In this document: positions 26,270 to 34,414 of the stretch, piece by piece
How the letters are laid out: every line of letters begins with the position of its first letter
Numbering within the stretch: position 1 is the stretch's first letter
Assembly: GCF_003751445.1 (NCBI RefSeq)
Contig: NZ_RJUU01000001.1
Coordinates: 5,322,001-5,386,000, forward strand
DNA: 64,000 nt
Direction of reading: 5' to 3'
Origin: Streptomyces sp. 840.1
Lineage (GTDB): Bacteria > Actinomycetota > Actinomycetes > Streptomycetales > Streptomycetaceae
Position numbers and translations under genes: made by a program
Notes under the pieces: model-generated
Told to the model about the DNA's origin: nothing
Databases searched by the model: none
The model's input: the letters and a program-made list of their open reading frames with translations, nothing else

Positions 26270-27448
26270 ATGTCCGTCCGCCCTCGCGCACACATCGCCA
26301 TGATCGGTGTCTCCGCCGTCAGCCACGTGCTGCCGAGTCTTCCCGTCATCCGTGAACTGGTGGCCCGCGGCCACCGGGTGACCTACGCCAACGGCCCGAT
26401 GGTGGCCGACCGCATCGAAGCCACCGGCGCCGAACTGGTCCCGTGCGGGACCGTGCTGCCGGTCGCCGACAACAACTGGCCCGACGACCCCATCGCGGCG
26501 ATGACCCTCTTCTTCGAGGACGCCGTCCAGGCCCTTCCGCAACTGCGGGCCTTCTACGACGACGATCCCGCAGACCTCTACCTGTACGACATCGGCGCAT
26601 ACGCCGCGCGTGCGCTGGCCGAATCGCAGAAGCGCCCTCTCATGCAGCTGTCCCCGGCCATCGTCGGCTGGGAGAGCTACGGGCGGGACGTGGCTGCGCA
26701 GTTGTGGAAGCTCCCCGGCGCCGACGCGTACCGGGAGAATTTCGGCCGGTGGCTCGCCGAGTGCGGCGCCTCCACCACCGACATGGACGTCTTCTGCAGC
26801 CGCCCCGCGAACACCCTCGCCCTGATCCCCTGGGCGATGCAGCCGCACGGCGACGACGTCGACACGGACACGGTGACGTTCGTCGGCTCGTGCTCCGGCC
26901 CGCGTGACGGCGAACAGTCCTGGACCCGCCCCGCCGACGCGGAGCGCGTCCTGCTGGTCTCGCTGGGGTCGGCGTACACCGACCGGCCCGAGTTCTACCG
27001 CCGGTGCCTGGCCGCGTACGGCGACCTGCCCGGCTGGCACGTGGTGCTCCAGGTCGGCAGGCACACCGACCGGCGCGAGCTCGGTGACATTCCGTCGAAC
27101 GTCGAGGTGCACTCCTGGGTGCCCCAGCCGGCGATCCTGGAGCAGGCCGACGCCTTCGTGACCCATGCGGGCATGGGCGGCAGTGCCGAGGGACTCTTCG
27201 CCGGTGTCCCGATGATCGCCGTCCCGCAGGGCGCCGACCAGTTCATGAACGCCGACCGGCTCGTGGAGCTGGGCGTGGCCCGCCGTATCGACACCGAGGA
27301 CGCCACGGCGGACGCGCTGCGCTCCGCCCTCACCGAGCTCGTCGACGACCCGGAGGTCGCGCGTCGCTCGGCCGAACTGCGGGCCCAGGTACGCGCCGAG
27401 GGCGGCACCACGAGGGCCGCCGACCTCATCGAGGAGCTGCTCACCTGA
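26270..27448 (+). CDS. mgt: Macrolide glycosyltransferase (MGT/OleD-like)
   Basis: A 392-residue GT-B glycosyltransferase. The N-terminal half, HIAMIGVSAVSHVLPSLPVIRELVARGH around residues 8-35, has the acceptor domain start with His in the usual catalytic-base position of MGT enzymes. The C-terminal donor domain holds HSWVPQPAILEQADAFVTHAGMGGSAEGLFAGVP, and the final signature PQGADQFMNADRL, which binds UDP-glucose. The family inactivates macrolides by 2'-O-glucosylation (S. lividans MgtA, S. antibioticus OleD). ATG at 26270; AAAGAG lies 9 nt upstream. A leaderless upstream ORF and RNA hairpins precede it, suggesting antibiotic-inducible expression. No 23S methyltransferase gene is adjacent, unlike S. 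lividans lrm-mgt. Confidence 0.87.
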   Translation: MSVRPRAHIAMIGVSAVSHVLPSLPVIRELVARGHRVTYANGPMVADRIEATGAELVPCGTVLPVADNNWPDDPIAAMTLFFEDAVQALPQLRAFYDDDPADLYLYDIGAYAARALAESQKRPLMQLSPAIVGWESYGRDVAAQLWKLPGADAYRENFGRWLAECGASTTDMDVFCSRPANTLALIPWAMQPHGDDVDTDTVTFVGSCSGPRDGEQSWTRPADAERVLLVSLGSAYTDRPEFYRRCLAAYGDLPGWHVVLQVGRHTDRRELGDIPSNVEVHSWVPQPAILEQADAFVTHAGMGGSAEGLFAGVPMIAVPQGADQFMNADRLVELGVARRIDTEDATADALRSALTELVDDPEVARRSAELRAQVRAEGGTTRAADLIEELLT

Positions 27449-27550
27449 TCCCGGCGGACCGGCCGGCACCGCCTCCGGGCCGTTGACCGTGAGGGGGGGG
27501 TGACGGGGCGGGGGCGCGGGCAGGCAGGCTGAGGGGCGAGAACGCGGTGC

Positions 27551-27582
27551 GGGGCCGCGCGGTGTGTTCACCGTGCGGCCCC
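27551..27582. terminator. Hairpin between convergent glycosyltransferase and etfA genes
   Basis: GGGGCCGCGCGGT (27551-27563) and ACCGTGCGGCCCC (27570-27582) pair over 13 bp, with one G-U, around a 6-nt loop. It lies between stops at 27448 and 27620. Confidence 0.7.
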
Positions 27583-27619
27583 GGGCCGTTGGATCGACGT
27601 GCTGGTCGTGCGGGTGGGG

Positions 27620-28582
27620 TCAGCCCTTGCGGGTGTTGACCTCTTCGGTGAGCTGGGGCACCACGTCGAACAGGTCGCCCACGACGCCGTAGTCGACGAG
27701 GTCGAAGATCGGGGCCTCGGCGTCCTTGTTGACCGCGACGATCGTCTTGGACGTCTGCATCCCCGCCCGGTGCTGGATCGCACCCGAGATACCCGACGCG
27801 ATGTACAACTGCGGCGAGACCGACTTGCCCGTCTGACCGACCTGGTTGGTGTGCGGGTACCAGCCCGCGTCCACCGCCGCCCGCGAGGCACCGACCGCCG
27901 CACCCAGCGAGTCCGCGAGCGCCTCGATCACCGCGAAGTTCTCCGCACCGTTGACACCCCGGCCGCCCGAGACCACGATCGCCGCTTCCGTCAGCTCCGG
28001 ACGGCCCGTCGACTCACGCGCCGTCCGCGACACCACCTTCGTACCCGTCGCCTGCGCGGAGAACTCCACCACCAGCTCCTCCACCGCACCCGCACCCGCC
28101 ACCGGCTCCACCGGCGCCGAGTTCGGCTTCACCGTGATCACCGCGACACCCCGCGACACCCGCGACTTCGTCGTGAACGACGCCGCGAACGCCGACTGCG
28201 TCGCCACCGGACCCTCCGAACCCGCTTCCAGATCCACCGCGTCGGTAATGATCCCCGAACCGATCCGCACCGCGAGGCGCGCCGCGATCTCCTTGCTCTC
28301 CGCCGACGACGGCAACAGCACCGCCACCGACGACACCACACCCACCGCAGCCTGCAACGCGTCCACCTTCGGCACCACCAGATACTCCGCGAACTGCGAC
28401 GCCTCCGACGTCAGCACCCGCACCGCACCGTGCTCACCCAGTACCTGCGCCGTGGCGCCGGCGCCGGCACCCACCGCCACCGCCACCGGATCACCCAGCC
28501 GCCGCGCCAGCGTCAGCAACTCCAGCGTCGGCTTACGGACCGCACCATCCACATGATCGACAAAAACCAGAACATCAGCCAT
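27620..28582 (-). CDS. etfA: Electron transfer flavoprotein alpha subunit
   Basis: This 320-residue EtfA/FixB subunit carries the FAD-binding C-terminal domain with the diagnostic segments [40 protein letters not shown] (read as two parts around GQTGK), GAIQHRAGM and [12 protein letters not shown]. With EtfB it forms a soluble heterodimer that takes electrons from acyl-CoA and related dehydrogenases and passes them to ETF-quinone oxidoreductase. The ATG at 28582 lies 52 nt behind the etfB stop, so the two form an operon. A TetR-family gene with a candidate operator lies divergently upstream of etfB, which suggests control by an acyl-CoA or fatty-acid signal. Confidence 0.95.
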   Translation of the reverse strand: MADVLVFVDHVDGAVRKPTLELLTLARRLGDPVAVAVGAGAGATAQVLGEHGAVRVLTSEASQFAEYLVVPKVDALQAAVGVVSSVAVLLPSSAESKEIAARLAVRIGSGIITDAVDLEAGSEGPVATQSAFAASFTTKSRVSRGVAVITVKPNSAPVEPVAGAGAVEELVVEFSAQATGTKVVSRTARESTGRPELTEAAIVVSGGRGVNGAENFAVIEALADSLGAAVGASRAAVDAGWYPHTNQVGQTGKSVSPQLYIASGISGAIQHRAGMQTSKTIVAVNKDAEAPIFDLVDYGVVGDLFDVVPQLTEEVNTRKG

Positions 28583-28634
28583 GGAACTTCAATCTCCTGC
28601 ACATCGAGACGGAAACAACGAGGAACGAACGGGA

Positions 28635-29420
28635 TCAGATGAACTTCTGGCCGGCCAGGAACTCCGCCAGCGCCTTGCCGCCCTCGCCCTCGTCCTTCAC
28701 GATCGTGCCCGCCGTGCGGGCCGGACGCGCGGCCGCGGAGTCGACCGCGGTCCACGCACCACCCAGACCCACCTCGTCGGCCTCGATCCCCAGATCATCC
28801 AGATCCAGCGACTGAACCGGCTTCTTCTTCGCCGCCATGATCCCCTTGAACGACGGGTAACGCGCCTCGCCCGACTGGTCGGTCACCGACACCACCGCCG
28901 GCAGCGACGCCTCCAACCGCTCCGAGGCCGTGTCACCGTCCCGACGGCCCCGCACGACCCCGCCCTCGACCGACACCTCCGACAGCAGCGTCACCTGCGG
29001 CACCCCCAGCCGCTCCGCGAGCAGCGCCGGAACCACACCCATCGTCCCGTCCGTCGACGCCATCCCCGAGATCACCAGGTCGTAACCCGTCTTCTCGATG
29101 GCCTTCGCCAGCACCAACGACGTCCCGATCACATCCGTGCCGTGCAGATCGTCGTCCTCGACGTGAACAGCCTTGTCCGCACCCATCGACAGCGCCTTGC
29201 GCAACGCGTCCTTGGCGTCCTCCGGACCCACCGTCAACACGGTGACCTCCGCGTCATCGGCCCCGTCCGCGATCTGCAACGCCTGCTCGACCGCGTACTC
29301 ATCCAGCTCCGACAACAGCCCGTCGACATCCTCACGGTCCAACGTCAGGTCATCGGCGAAATGCCGGTCACCGGTCGCGTCGGGCACGTACTTCACACAG
29401 ACAACGATCCTCAAGCTCAC
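28635..29420 (-). CDS. etfB: Electron transfer flavoprotein beta subunit
   Basis: A 261-residue EtfB/FixA subunit beginning SLRIVVCVKYVPD and containing LDEYAVEQALQI, ALSMGADKAVHVEDD, and DLVISGMASTDG. It carries the AMP site and partners EtfA. The GTG at 29420 is chosen because GGAG sits 8 nt upstream and the product then starts at the usual SLRI. An upstream in-frame codon at 29435 would add five residues. The start lies about 40 nt from the operator-like repeat at 29462-29496 shared with the divergent TetR gene. Confidence 0.94.
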   Translation of the reverse strand: MSLRIVVCVKYVPDATGDRHFADDLTLDREDVDGLLSELDEYAVEQALQIADGADDAEVTVLTVGPEDAKDALRKALSMGADKAVHVEDDDLHGTDVIGTSLVLAKAIEKTGYDLVISGMASTDGTMGVVPALLAERLGVPQVTLLSEVSVEGGVVRGRRDGDTASERLEASLPAVVSVTDQSGEARYPSFKGIMAAKKKPVQSLDLDDLGIEADEVGLGGAWTAVDSAAARPARTAGTIVKDEGEGGKALAEFLAGQKFI

Positions 29421-29461
29421 GCCGGCTCTCCTCACTGATGCGGTTCGTATGTCGACCCTAT

Positions 29462-29496
29462 GGCACTCAGTACCCTGCGTAAAGGTACCAAGTGCC
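29462..29496. promoter_or_regulatory. Operator between etfB and the divergent TetR gene
   Basis: GGCACTCAGTACC (29462-29474) and GGTACCAAGTGCC (29484-29496) are inverted arms matching at 11 of 13 positions with a 9-nt spacer. The left arm recurs exactly at 30336-30348 beyond the TetR gene. Confidence 0.7.
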
Positions 29497-29527
29497 GGAT
29501 GTCCATTTCGGGTGCTACGTTTCCGCC

Positions 29528-30247
29528 ATGACTGAGGACCGCGGACCTGCCAAGAAGCCGCCCATGCGTGACGTGCTTGCCGAGGCGGCCTTCGGCCTCT
29601 TCATGGAGCGCGGGTTCGAGCGGACCACGGTGGACGACATCGTCGCCAGGGCGGGGGTGGGGCGGCGTTCGTTCTTCCGCTACTTCCCTTCGAAGGAGGA
29701 CGCGGTCTTTCCCGATCACGAACGCTGTCTCGCGGACATGACCGCGTTCCTGGAGGCCGCCGACGGCGGCGGCGACCCGGTGGACACGGTGTGCGACGCG
29801 GCCCGGCTCGTGCTGCGGATGTACGCCGTGAACCCGGAGTTCTCCGTGCAGCGCTACCGGCTCACCCGGGAGGTGCCCGGTCTGCGCACCTACGAACTCT
29901 CCGTGGTGCGCCGCTACGAGCGGACCCTCGCCGGGTACCTGGAGCGGCGCGGCGCCGGTACCCGGGACGCCGCGCTCCGGGCGGAGGTGATCGCCGCCTC
30001 GGTGGTCGCGGCGCACAACAACGGCCTCCGGTCCTGGCTGCGTTCGGGCGGTGAGGGCGATGCCGGGGCCGAGGTGGACCGGGCGCTGGAGCTCGTCCGC
30101 ACGGTGTGGGGCAGGGCGGCCGAGCCTTCCGCGGCGCCGCCCGCCGCGGCCTCCGGCGAGGACGAGGTGATCGTGGTGGTCGCGACGAAGAACGCCCCCA
30201 TGTGGCGCGTGGTGCAGCGCATCGAATCGGCCCTCGGCAAGGACTGA
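29528..30247 (+). CDS. TetR-family regulator, probably controls etfBA and the DUF35 gene
   Basis: This protein of 239 residues has an N-terminal TetR helix-turn-helix, TVDDIVARAGVGRRSFFRYFPSKED, at about 30-55, and a helical ligand-binding region without a family name I can give. A 13-bp motif GGCACTCAGTACC lies both in the etfB/tetR divergent promoter and between this gene and the DUF35 gene, so one regulator could control all three units. TetR proteins beside ETF and CoA-ester enzymes usually bind acyl-CoA. The ATG at 29528 starts the protein at MTEDRG. An in-frame ATG at 29492 lies inside the operator and is unlikely. Confidence 0.87.
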   Translation: MTEDRGPAKKPPMRDVLAEAAFGLFMERGFERTTVDDIVARAGVGRRSFFRYFPSKEDAVFPDHERCLADMTAFLEAADGGGDPVDTVCDAARLVLRMYAVNPEFSVQRYRLTREVPGLRTYELSVVRRYERTLAGYLERRGAGTRDAALRAEVIAASVVAAHNNGLRSWLRSGGEGDAGAEVDRALELVRTVWGRAAEPSAAPPAAASGEDEVIVVVATKNAPMWRVVQRIESALGKD

Positions 30248-30335
30248 GCCGGCGGGTCGGGGGCGTTCCCGGGGCCCGCGAGGCACTCCGGAAGGCGTTC
30301 CGAAGGCCATTCCCGAAGGCTGTTGGGCAAGAATC

Positions 30336-30371
30336 GGCACTCAGTACCTTTACGTGCTGGCACTAGGTGCC
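30336..30371. promoter_or_regulatory. Second copy of the TetR operator, before the DUF35 gene
   Basis: GGCACTCAGTACC at 30336-30348 is identical to the left arm at 29462-29474. A degenerate inverted arm, GGCACTAGGTGCC, follows at 30359-30371. The element lies 65-100 nt before the DUF35 gene start. Confidence 0.65.
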
Positions 30372-30435
30372 ATACGGTGCCGGTGTGCCGTCGCCGGAGG
30401 TGCGGCGCACCGAGTCGAGCGCGGGAGGCCGAGAC

Positions 30436-30846
30436 GTGTTCAGTACCGGAACCGATGTGGGGCGGACGGGGCGGACGGCCTGCGACACGGCGGAGCCGCA
30501 CACCGTGGAAGGGCTGGTCTACCAGCTGTGCCGATGGTGCGGCACCGCGTCCTTCCGTAAACTCCTTTGCCCTGTCTGCGCGTCGAGCGATCTCGAACCG
30601 GAACGCAGCGACGGTCACGGCGTCGTCGTACGGTCCAGCGTCGTGAACCGCTATTCGCGGGTGATGCGGAACGAGTCGCTCGTGCGCTTTCCCGAGGGCT
30701 TCGTGTACCGGTGCCGGATCGTGGGCGCGGCTCCCCATCTCGTGAGCGTCGGTGACCGGGTCCGGCCCGTCGACGGTACGACCTCCGAGGCGGGTGAGGT
30801 GGTCCTCGAACTGTGCGACCCGCCCCTCACTGCAGGCTGGTACTGA
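30436..30846 (+). CDS. DUF35 OB-fold protein with zinc ribbon (acyl-CoA-associated)
   Basis: A 136-residue protein with a four-Cys rubredoxin-like zinc ribbon, CRWC at about 32-35 and CPVC at about 45-48, followed by an OB-fold ending VLELCDPP. DUF35/ChsH2-type proteins form complexes with thiolases or enoyl-CoA hydratases in steroid, acyl-CoA and secondary metabolism. No thiolase is adjacent, so its partner is elsewhere. The GTG at 30436 follows GGGAGG; longer in-frame extensions upstream overlap the operator. The shared operator with etfBA suggests the same acyl-CoA-linked regulon. Confidence 0.75.
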   Translation: MFSTGTDVGRTGRTACDTAEPHTVEGLVYQLCRWCGTASFRKLLCPVCASSDLEPERSDGHGVVVRSSVVNRYSRVMRNESLVRFPEGFVYRCRIVGAAPHLVSVGDRVRPVDGTTSEAGEVVLELCDPPLTAGWY

Positions 30847-30984
30847 GACGGCCCGGGGCCGGGCCGGGGGGCGGGAACACCGAATCCGCCCGCCGGCGCC
30901 GCGAACCCTGAGCCGGTGGCGCCGGCTCGAGCGCCGACCGCGTCATGGCGGCGTGCCGTGCCCGGGACGACGGCCGCGGTCAGC

Positions 30985-32334
30985 TCAACGGCGCGGGTAC
31001 ACCGCCACGCTGTACCTGTCGTCGTCCTCGCTCAGATAGACCGCCTCGTTCTTGAGGACCATCGTGGGGATCTCCGTACCGGACGGCTGCGCGCTGATCT
31101 TGCCGGTGCCGATGGCGACATCGACCGGCGCCGAGACGTCATCCCCGTCCGCAGTCACGGTGTGCCCGTAGGCGGTCCCGTCATCGCCGACGGAGGTGAG
31201 TACGACCCCCTTGTCGGTGCCCGTTGCGCCCAGGCAGATCCCCTCGGCCGTGGTGAGATCGAAGGCCAGTACTCCGTGAACGAGATAGCGATGGTCCGCC
31301 GAGAGGGCGGGGTCCACGTCCGTCGGACTGGATCCGCCCGCGCTGTCGCCGGCGGCGCAGGTCGCCGATGCCTTCACTTCCCCGGTGGACTTGTCGTGCA
31401 CTGCCCACATGCGGGTGTCGCCGTCACTGCTGTGCGTCCCCTTCGCGGGCCAGCCGGCGATGATCCAGTCGTCGATCACTGTGAGGCTCTCCGACATCTC
31501 TCCGTACCCGCCCGGACCCTGGGCGCCCGGGGGGACATGGGAGGGGCTGTACCACGCTCCGGGGACCCAGAAATCGTTTCCGCCGCCCTGGATCAGCGGA
31601 CCGCGCGAGGTGACGCCCGCGCTGGAGTTTCCGGGACCGCACAGCCTGCACGCCTTGGAGGAAGGGGACTTGCCCACATCGTCGGTGGAGTACGACGTGG
31701 TCTTCCCGTTCGTCACGTCTATGGCGGTCACCTCCTGGTGGTCGCCGAAATAGGCCAGCAGGGAGCCCTGGGCGGTCGGCAGATCGCTGCTTTCCCGGGC
31801 CGGGATGTCGACGGTGCGCGCCGGGGCCACGGCGCTGCCCGTGGCGTCTGCCGGATAGACCGCGGTGCGGACGGTCGGAGTTCCGTCGGACAGTGTGTCC
31901 TCGCCGGGATCTCCGCTGATGGAAAGGGCGACGTAATCCTTCCCGCCGGCCGTGACGATCTCCGGTCCGGGAAGCTCGCCGCGGACGGAATCGAACGGCC
32001 ACCAGGGCGCTGTCGACCAGCGGACCCGGCCGGTGCCCAGGTCTTTGGCCGTCAGTACGTAGCCGTCCGATGCCTTGGTCACGGTCACCACCAGGCCGGC
32101 GTTGGGAGCGACGGCGACAGGGGACCGGGAACCGGCCGGTTGCGTCCACCCCTTGGTTCCGTCGAACGCCGATGGAACCGGCAGCCGGAGCCGGGTCGCT
32201 GCCGCGTCCGGTTTCCGGGACGGGGACGAGGACTGGGCGCCCGGAGGCTTGTCGGTCCCCGAGTCCCCGCCCCCGCAGGCGCCGAGCGCGCTCACTAACA
32301 GGATCAGGGACGCTGCTTTGACTGCCTCGCGCAT
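30985..32334 (-). CDS. Secreted lipoprotein with predicted beta-propeller (PQQ-like) repeats
   Basis: This 449-residue protein has a lipoprotein signal, MREAVKAASLILLVSALGAC, with the lipidated Cys at 20. A Ser/Pro-rich linker follows at about 21-50. The rest consists of beta-rich repeats of the type VTKASDGYVLTAKDLGTG, MWAVHDKSTGEV and HGVLAFDLTTAEG, spaced as in PQQ-like beta-propellers. A Cys pair at CRLCGPG may form a disulfide. It is an exported, membrane-anchored protein of unknown function, perhaps binding a ligand or partner protein. The ATG at 32334 is preceded by GAAGG. It is transcribed alone. Confidence 0.78.
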   Translation of the reverse strand: MREAVKAASLILLVSALGACGGGDSGTDKPPGAQSSSPSRKPDAAATRLRLPVPSAFDGTKGWTQPAGSRSPVAVAPNAGLVVTVTKASDGYVLTAKDLGTGRVRWSTAPWWPFDSVRGELPGPEIVTAGGKDYVALSISGDPGEDTLSDGTPTVRTAVYPADATGSAVAPARTVDIPARESSDLPTAQGSLLAYFGDHQEVTAIDVTNGKTTSYSTDDVGKSPSSKACRLCGPGNSSAGVTSRGPLIQGGGNDFWVPGAWYSPSHVPPGAQGPGGYGEMSESLTVIDDWIIAGWPAKGTHSSDGDTRMWAVHDKSTGEVKASATCAAGDSAGGSSPTDVDPALSADHRYLVHGVLAFDLTTAEGICLGATGTDKGVVLTSVGDDGTAYGHTVTADGDDVSAPVDVAIGTGKISAQPSGTEIPTMVLKNEAVYLSEDDDRYSVAVYPRR

Positions 32335-32441
32335 CGTGATGCCCTTCGTCACGCAGTGGGAGGTTCAGCGTAGAGGTCGGACCCGGACAGGAAAGTGTGA
32401 AGCGCGGAGCCGACGGCCCGGGGCCCGGATTCCGGCCGGTC

Positions 32442-33452
32442 CTACCCCCTGGGGTGTGTGGCCGCGGCCGATCCGGCCGGACCACCGCCGGCCGGTCCCG
32501 CGATCCGTATGACGTGCTTTCCGCGTACGCCGCCGTCATCGAGGGCCCGGTGGGCGGCCGCCACCTCCGCCAGGGGGTGGACCGTGTCCACGACGGGGCG
32601 GATCCCGCCCTCCTCCGCGTACCGCGCCACCCGGGTGAGCAGCTCGGTGTGCGGGTTGCCGCTGAAGAAGCGCACCCGCCGGGAGCCGTGGACGGCCGAG
32701 GCCAGCAGGTAGGAGACGGAGGGGACGAGGCGGTCGATGTCGAAGGCCACGGCCACCATGCGTCCGCCCGGGGCCAGGAGGCGCCGGTAGGCGCGGTGCT
32801 GGGTACCGACGGTGTCCAGGACGACGTCGAAGGTGCCCAGTTCGGCAGGGCCGGTCGTCCGGTAGTCGAAGGCCTCGTCCGCGCCCAGCCCCCGCACGAA
32901 GTCGAGGTTCTTCGCGCCCGCGAGCGCGGTGACGTGGGCGCCGAGCACCTTGCCGAGCTGCACCGCGACGCTGCCGACCCCGCCGCTCCCGCCGCGCACC
33001 AGAAGCCGCTCGCCGCGCCCGAGGCCGGACTTGGCGGTCAGCGCGGTCAGGCTCGTGGTGCCTCCGGCCAGCAGGGAGACGCTTTCCTCGGGCGTCAGGT
33101 TCGCCGGGGCGGGCGAGATGTTCCGGGGCGGGACGGCGACGTACTCGGCCGCGCTGCCGAGGCGTCGCGGCAGCACACCCCACACCCGCTCACCCACCCG
33201 CACCCCGGACACCGACGGGCCCACCTCGGCGATCTCGCCCGCGAAGTCGATCCCGGTGCGCTGGGGGAACCGGCGCCCCGTCACGAGACGCACCTTCCCG
33301 GCCCGGCCGAACAGCTCACCGCCGTTGACCCCGACCGCGTGGACGCGGACCAGCACGTCGTCGGGCCGCACGTCCGGCACGGGAACCGTGCCCACGTACA
33401 GCACCTCCGGGGGGCCGAACCGGTCGTAGAGGGCCGCGCGCATCTCGTCCAC
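32442..33452 (-). CDS. NADPH:quinone-oxidoreductase-like medium-chain dehydrogenase
   Basis: A 336-residue zinc-independent medium-chain dehydrogenase/reductase. It has the GroES-like N-terminal domain, GIDFAGEIAEVGPSVSGVRVGERVWG, and a Rossmann domain with GGSGGVGSVAVQLGKVLGAHVTALAG. The Cys zinc ligands of alcohol dehydrogenases are absent. Such enzymes reduce quinones or enones with NADPH. The start is GTG at 33452 (AGGA 8 nt upstream) or ATG at 33443. It is divergent from a TetR regulator with two perfect inverted repeats in the gap, so it is probably repressed by that protein and induced by an electrophile or quinone. Confidence 0.88.
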   Translation of the reverse strand: MDEMRAALYDRFGPPEVLYVGTVPVPDVRPDDVLVRVHAVGVNGGELFGRAGKVRLVTGRRFPQRTGIDFAGEIAEVGPSVSGVRVGERVWGVLPRRLGSAAEYVAVPPRNISPAPANLTPEESVSLLAGGTTSLTALTAKSGLGRGERLLVRGGSGGVGSVAVQLGKVLGAHVTALAGAKNLDFVRGLGADEAFDYRTTGPAELGTFDVVLDTVGTQHRAYRRLLAPGGRMVAVAFDIDRLVPSVSYLLASAVHGSRRVRFFSGNPHTELLTRVARYAEEGGIRPVVDTVHPLAEVAAAHRALDDGGVRGKHVIRIAGPAGGGPAGSAAATHPRG

Positions 33453-33483
33453 GTATCTCGTCCTGCTCTGTCTCGGGAACCGT

Positions 33484-33551
33484 AAGCGGAATGGTGTTTC
33501 CGCTTCCTCCTACTCAAGCTAACAGCCTAAGTGGATGGCACCTTCCACTTA
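33484..33551. promoter_or_regulatory. Two TetR-type operators in a divergent promoter
   Basis: Site 1: AAGCGGAA (33484-33491)-N6-TTCCGCTT (33498-33505). Site 2: TAAGTGGA (33528-33535)-N8-TCCACTTA (33544-33551). Both have perfect arms and a related AAG(C/T)GGA half-site. Site 1 lies just upstream of the oxidoreductase start, and site 2 lies 17 nt before the TetR start. Confidence 0.78.
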
Positions 33552-33567
33552 CCGTAAAGTGAGAGAC

Positions 33568-34257
33568 ATGCCTGCTCAGCCCTCTCGGAAGCGCCCCGCC
33601 ACAGCCGCTGAACCCCCCGCGTCCGCCGCCCCGGCCGGGCTGCGCGCCGACGCCCGGCACAACCGTGACCGCATTCTCGAAGCCGCCCGTGAGGCCTACG
33701 CGGCCCACGGCATCGACGTGCCCGTCACCACGATCGCCCGCCGGGCCGGCGTCGGCGTCGCCACCCTCTACCGGCGCTTCCCCACCCGCGCCGACCTCGT
33801 CGCGGAGGCCTTCTCCGAGCAGCTCGCCGTGTGCGTCGCGGCTCTCGACGACGCGCTGGGCGACCCCGACCCCTGGCACGGCTTCTGCACCCTCGTCGAG
33901 AAGGTGTGCGCGATGCAGGCCGAAGACCGGGGCTGCACCGCCGCGTTCCTCTCCCGGTTCTTTGACGCCGTCGACTTCGAGGGCCAACGCGCCCGCGCCG
34001 AGGAGGGCATCGCCCGGCTGGTACGGCGCGCCCAGGACTCGGGGCAGCTCCGCGCCGACTTCGACCCCAGCGACGTCACGCTCCTGCTGCTGGCGAACAA
34101 CGGTGTCACCGGGGGCTCCCCGGCCGTGTCGGCGGCCGCGTCCCGGCGGCTCACCGGCTACCTGCTCCAGTCCTTCCGGGCCGAGCGCTCCGCGCCCCTC
34201 CCGCCGCCGGCCCCGCTGGAGTTGCGCCGCCTCCACCAGCTCCCGCCCGGATCGTGA
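33568..34257 (+). CDS. TetR-family regulator of the adjacent oxidoreductase
   Basis: This 229-residue TetR protein has its helix-turn-helix at about 50-85 (VTTIARRAGVGVATLYRRFPTRADLVAEAF, given as consecutive helices around GVGVATLYRRF). The C-terminal part contains CTAAFLSRFF and a final Pro-rich tail. The ATG at 33568 is chosen over an in-frame ATG at 33535, which lies inside an operator. Position, divergence and two matching operators make it the likely autoregulated repressor of the quinone-oxidoreductase-like gene. Confidence 0.88.
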   Translation: MPAQPSRKRPATAAEPPASAAPAGLRADARHNRDRILEAAREAYAAHGIDVPVTTIARRAGVGVATLYRRFPTRADLVAEAFSEQLAVCVAALDDALGDPDPWHGFCTLVEKVCAMQAEDRGCTAAFLSRFFDAVDFEGQRARAEEGIARLVRRAQDSGQLRADFDPSDVTLLLLANNGVTGGSPAVSAAASRRLTGYLLQSFRAERSAPLPPPAPLELRRLHQLPPGS

Positions 34258-34414
34258 GGCCTCCTCGTTCAGTGGGAGGTGCGGCCACTGCCCGGCGGCG
34301 GTGTCGGTGTGGCCCCGGCCCAACGCCTCCGTGAGCGCCCTGCGCGGGCCACGAGGGGGCGGGTGAACACGGGCTTACTGGCCCCGTACAGGTTCGTCGG
34401 CCATACTGCCCGCC

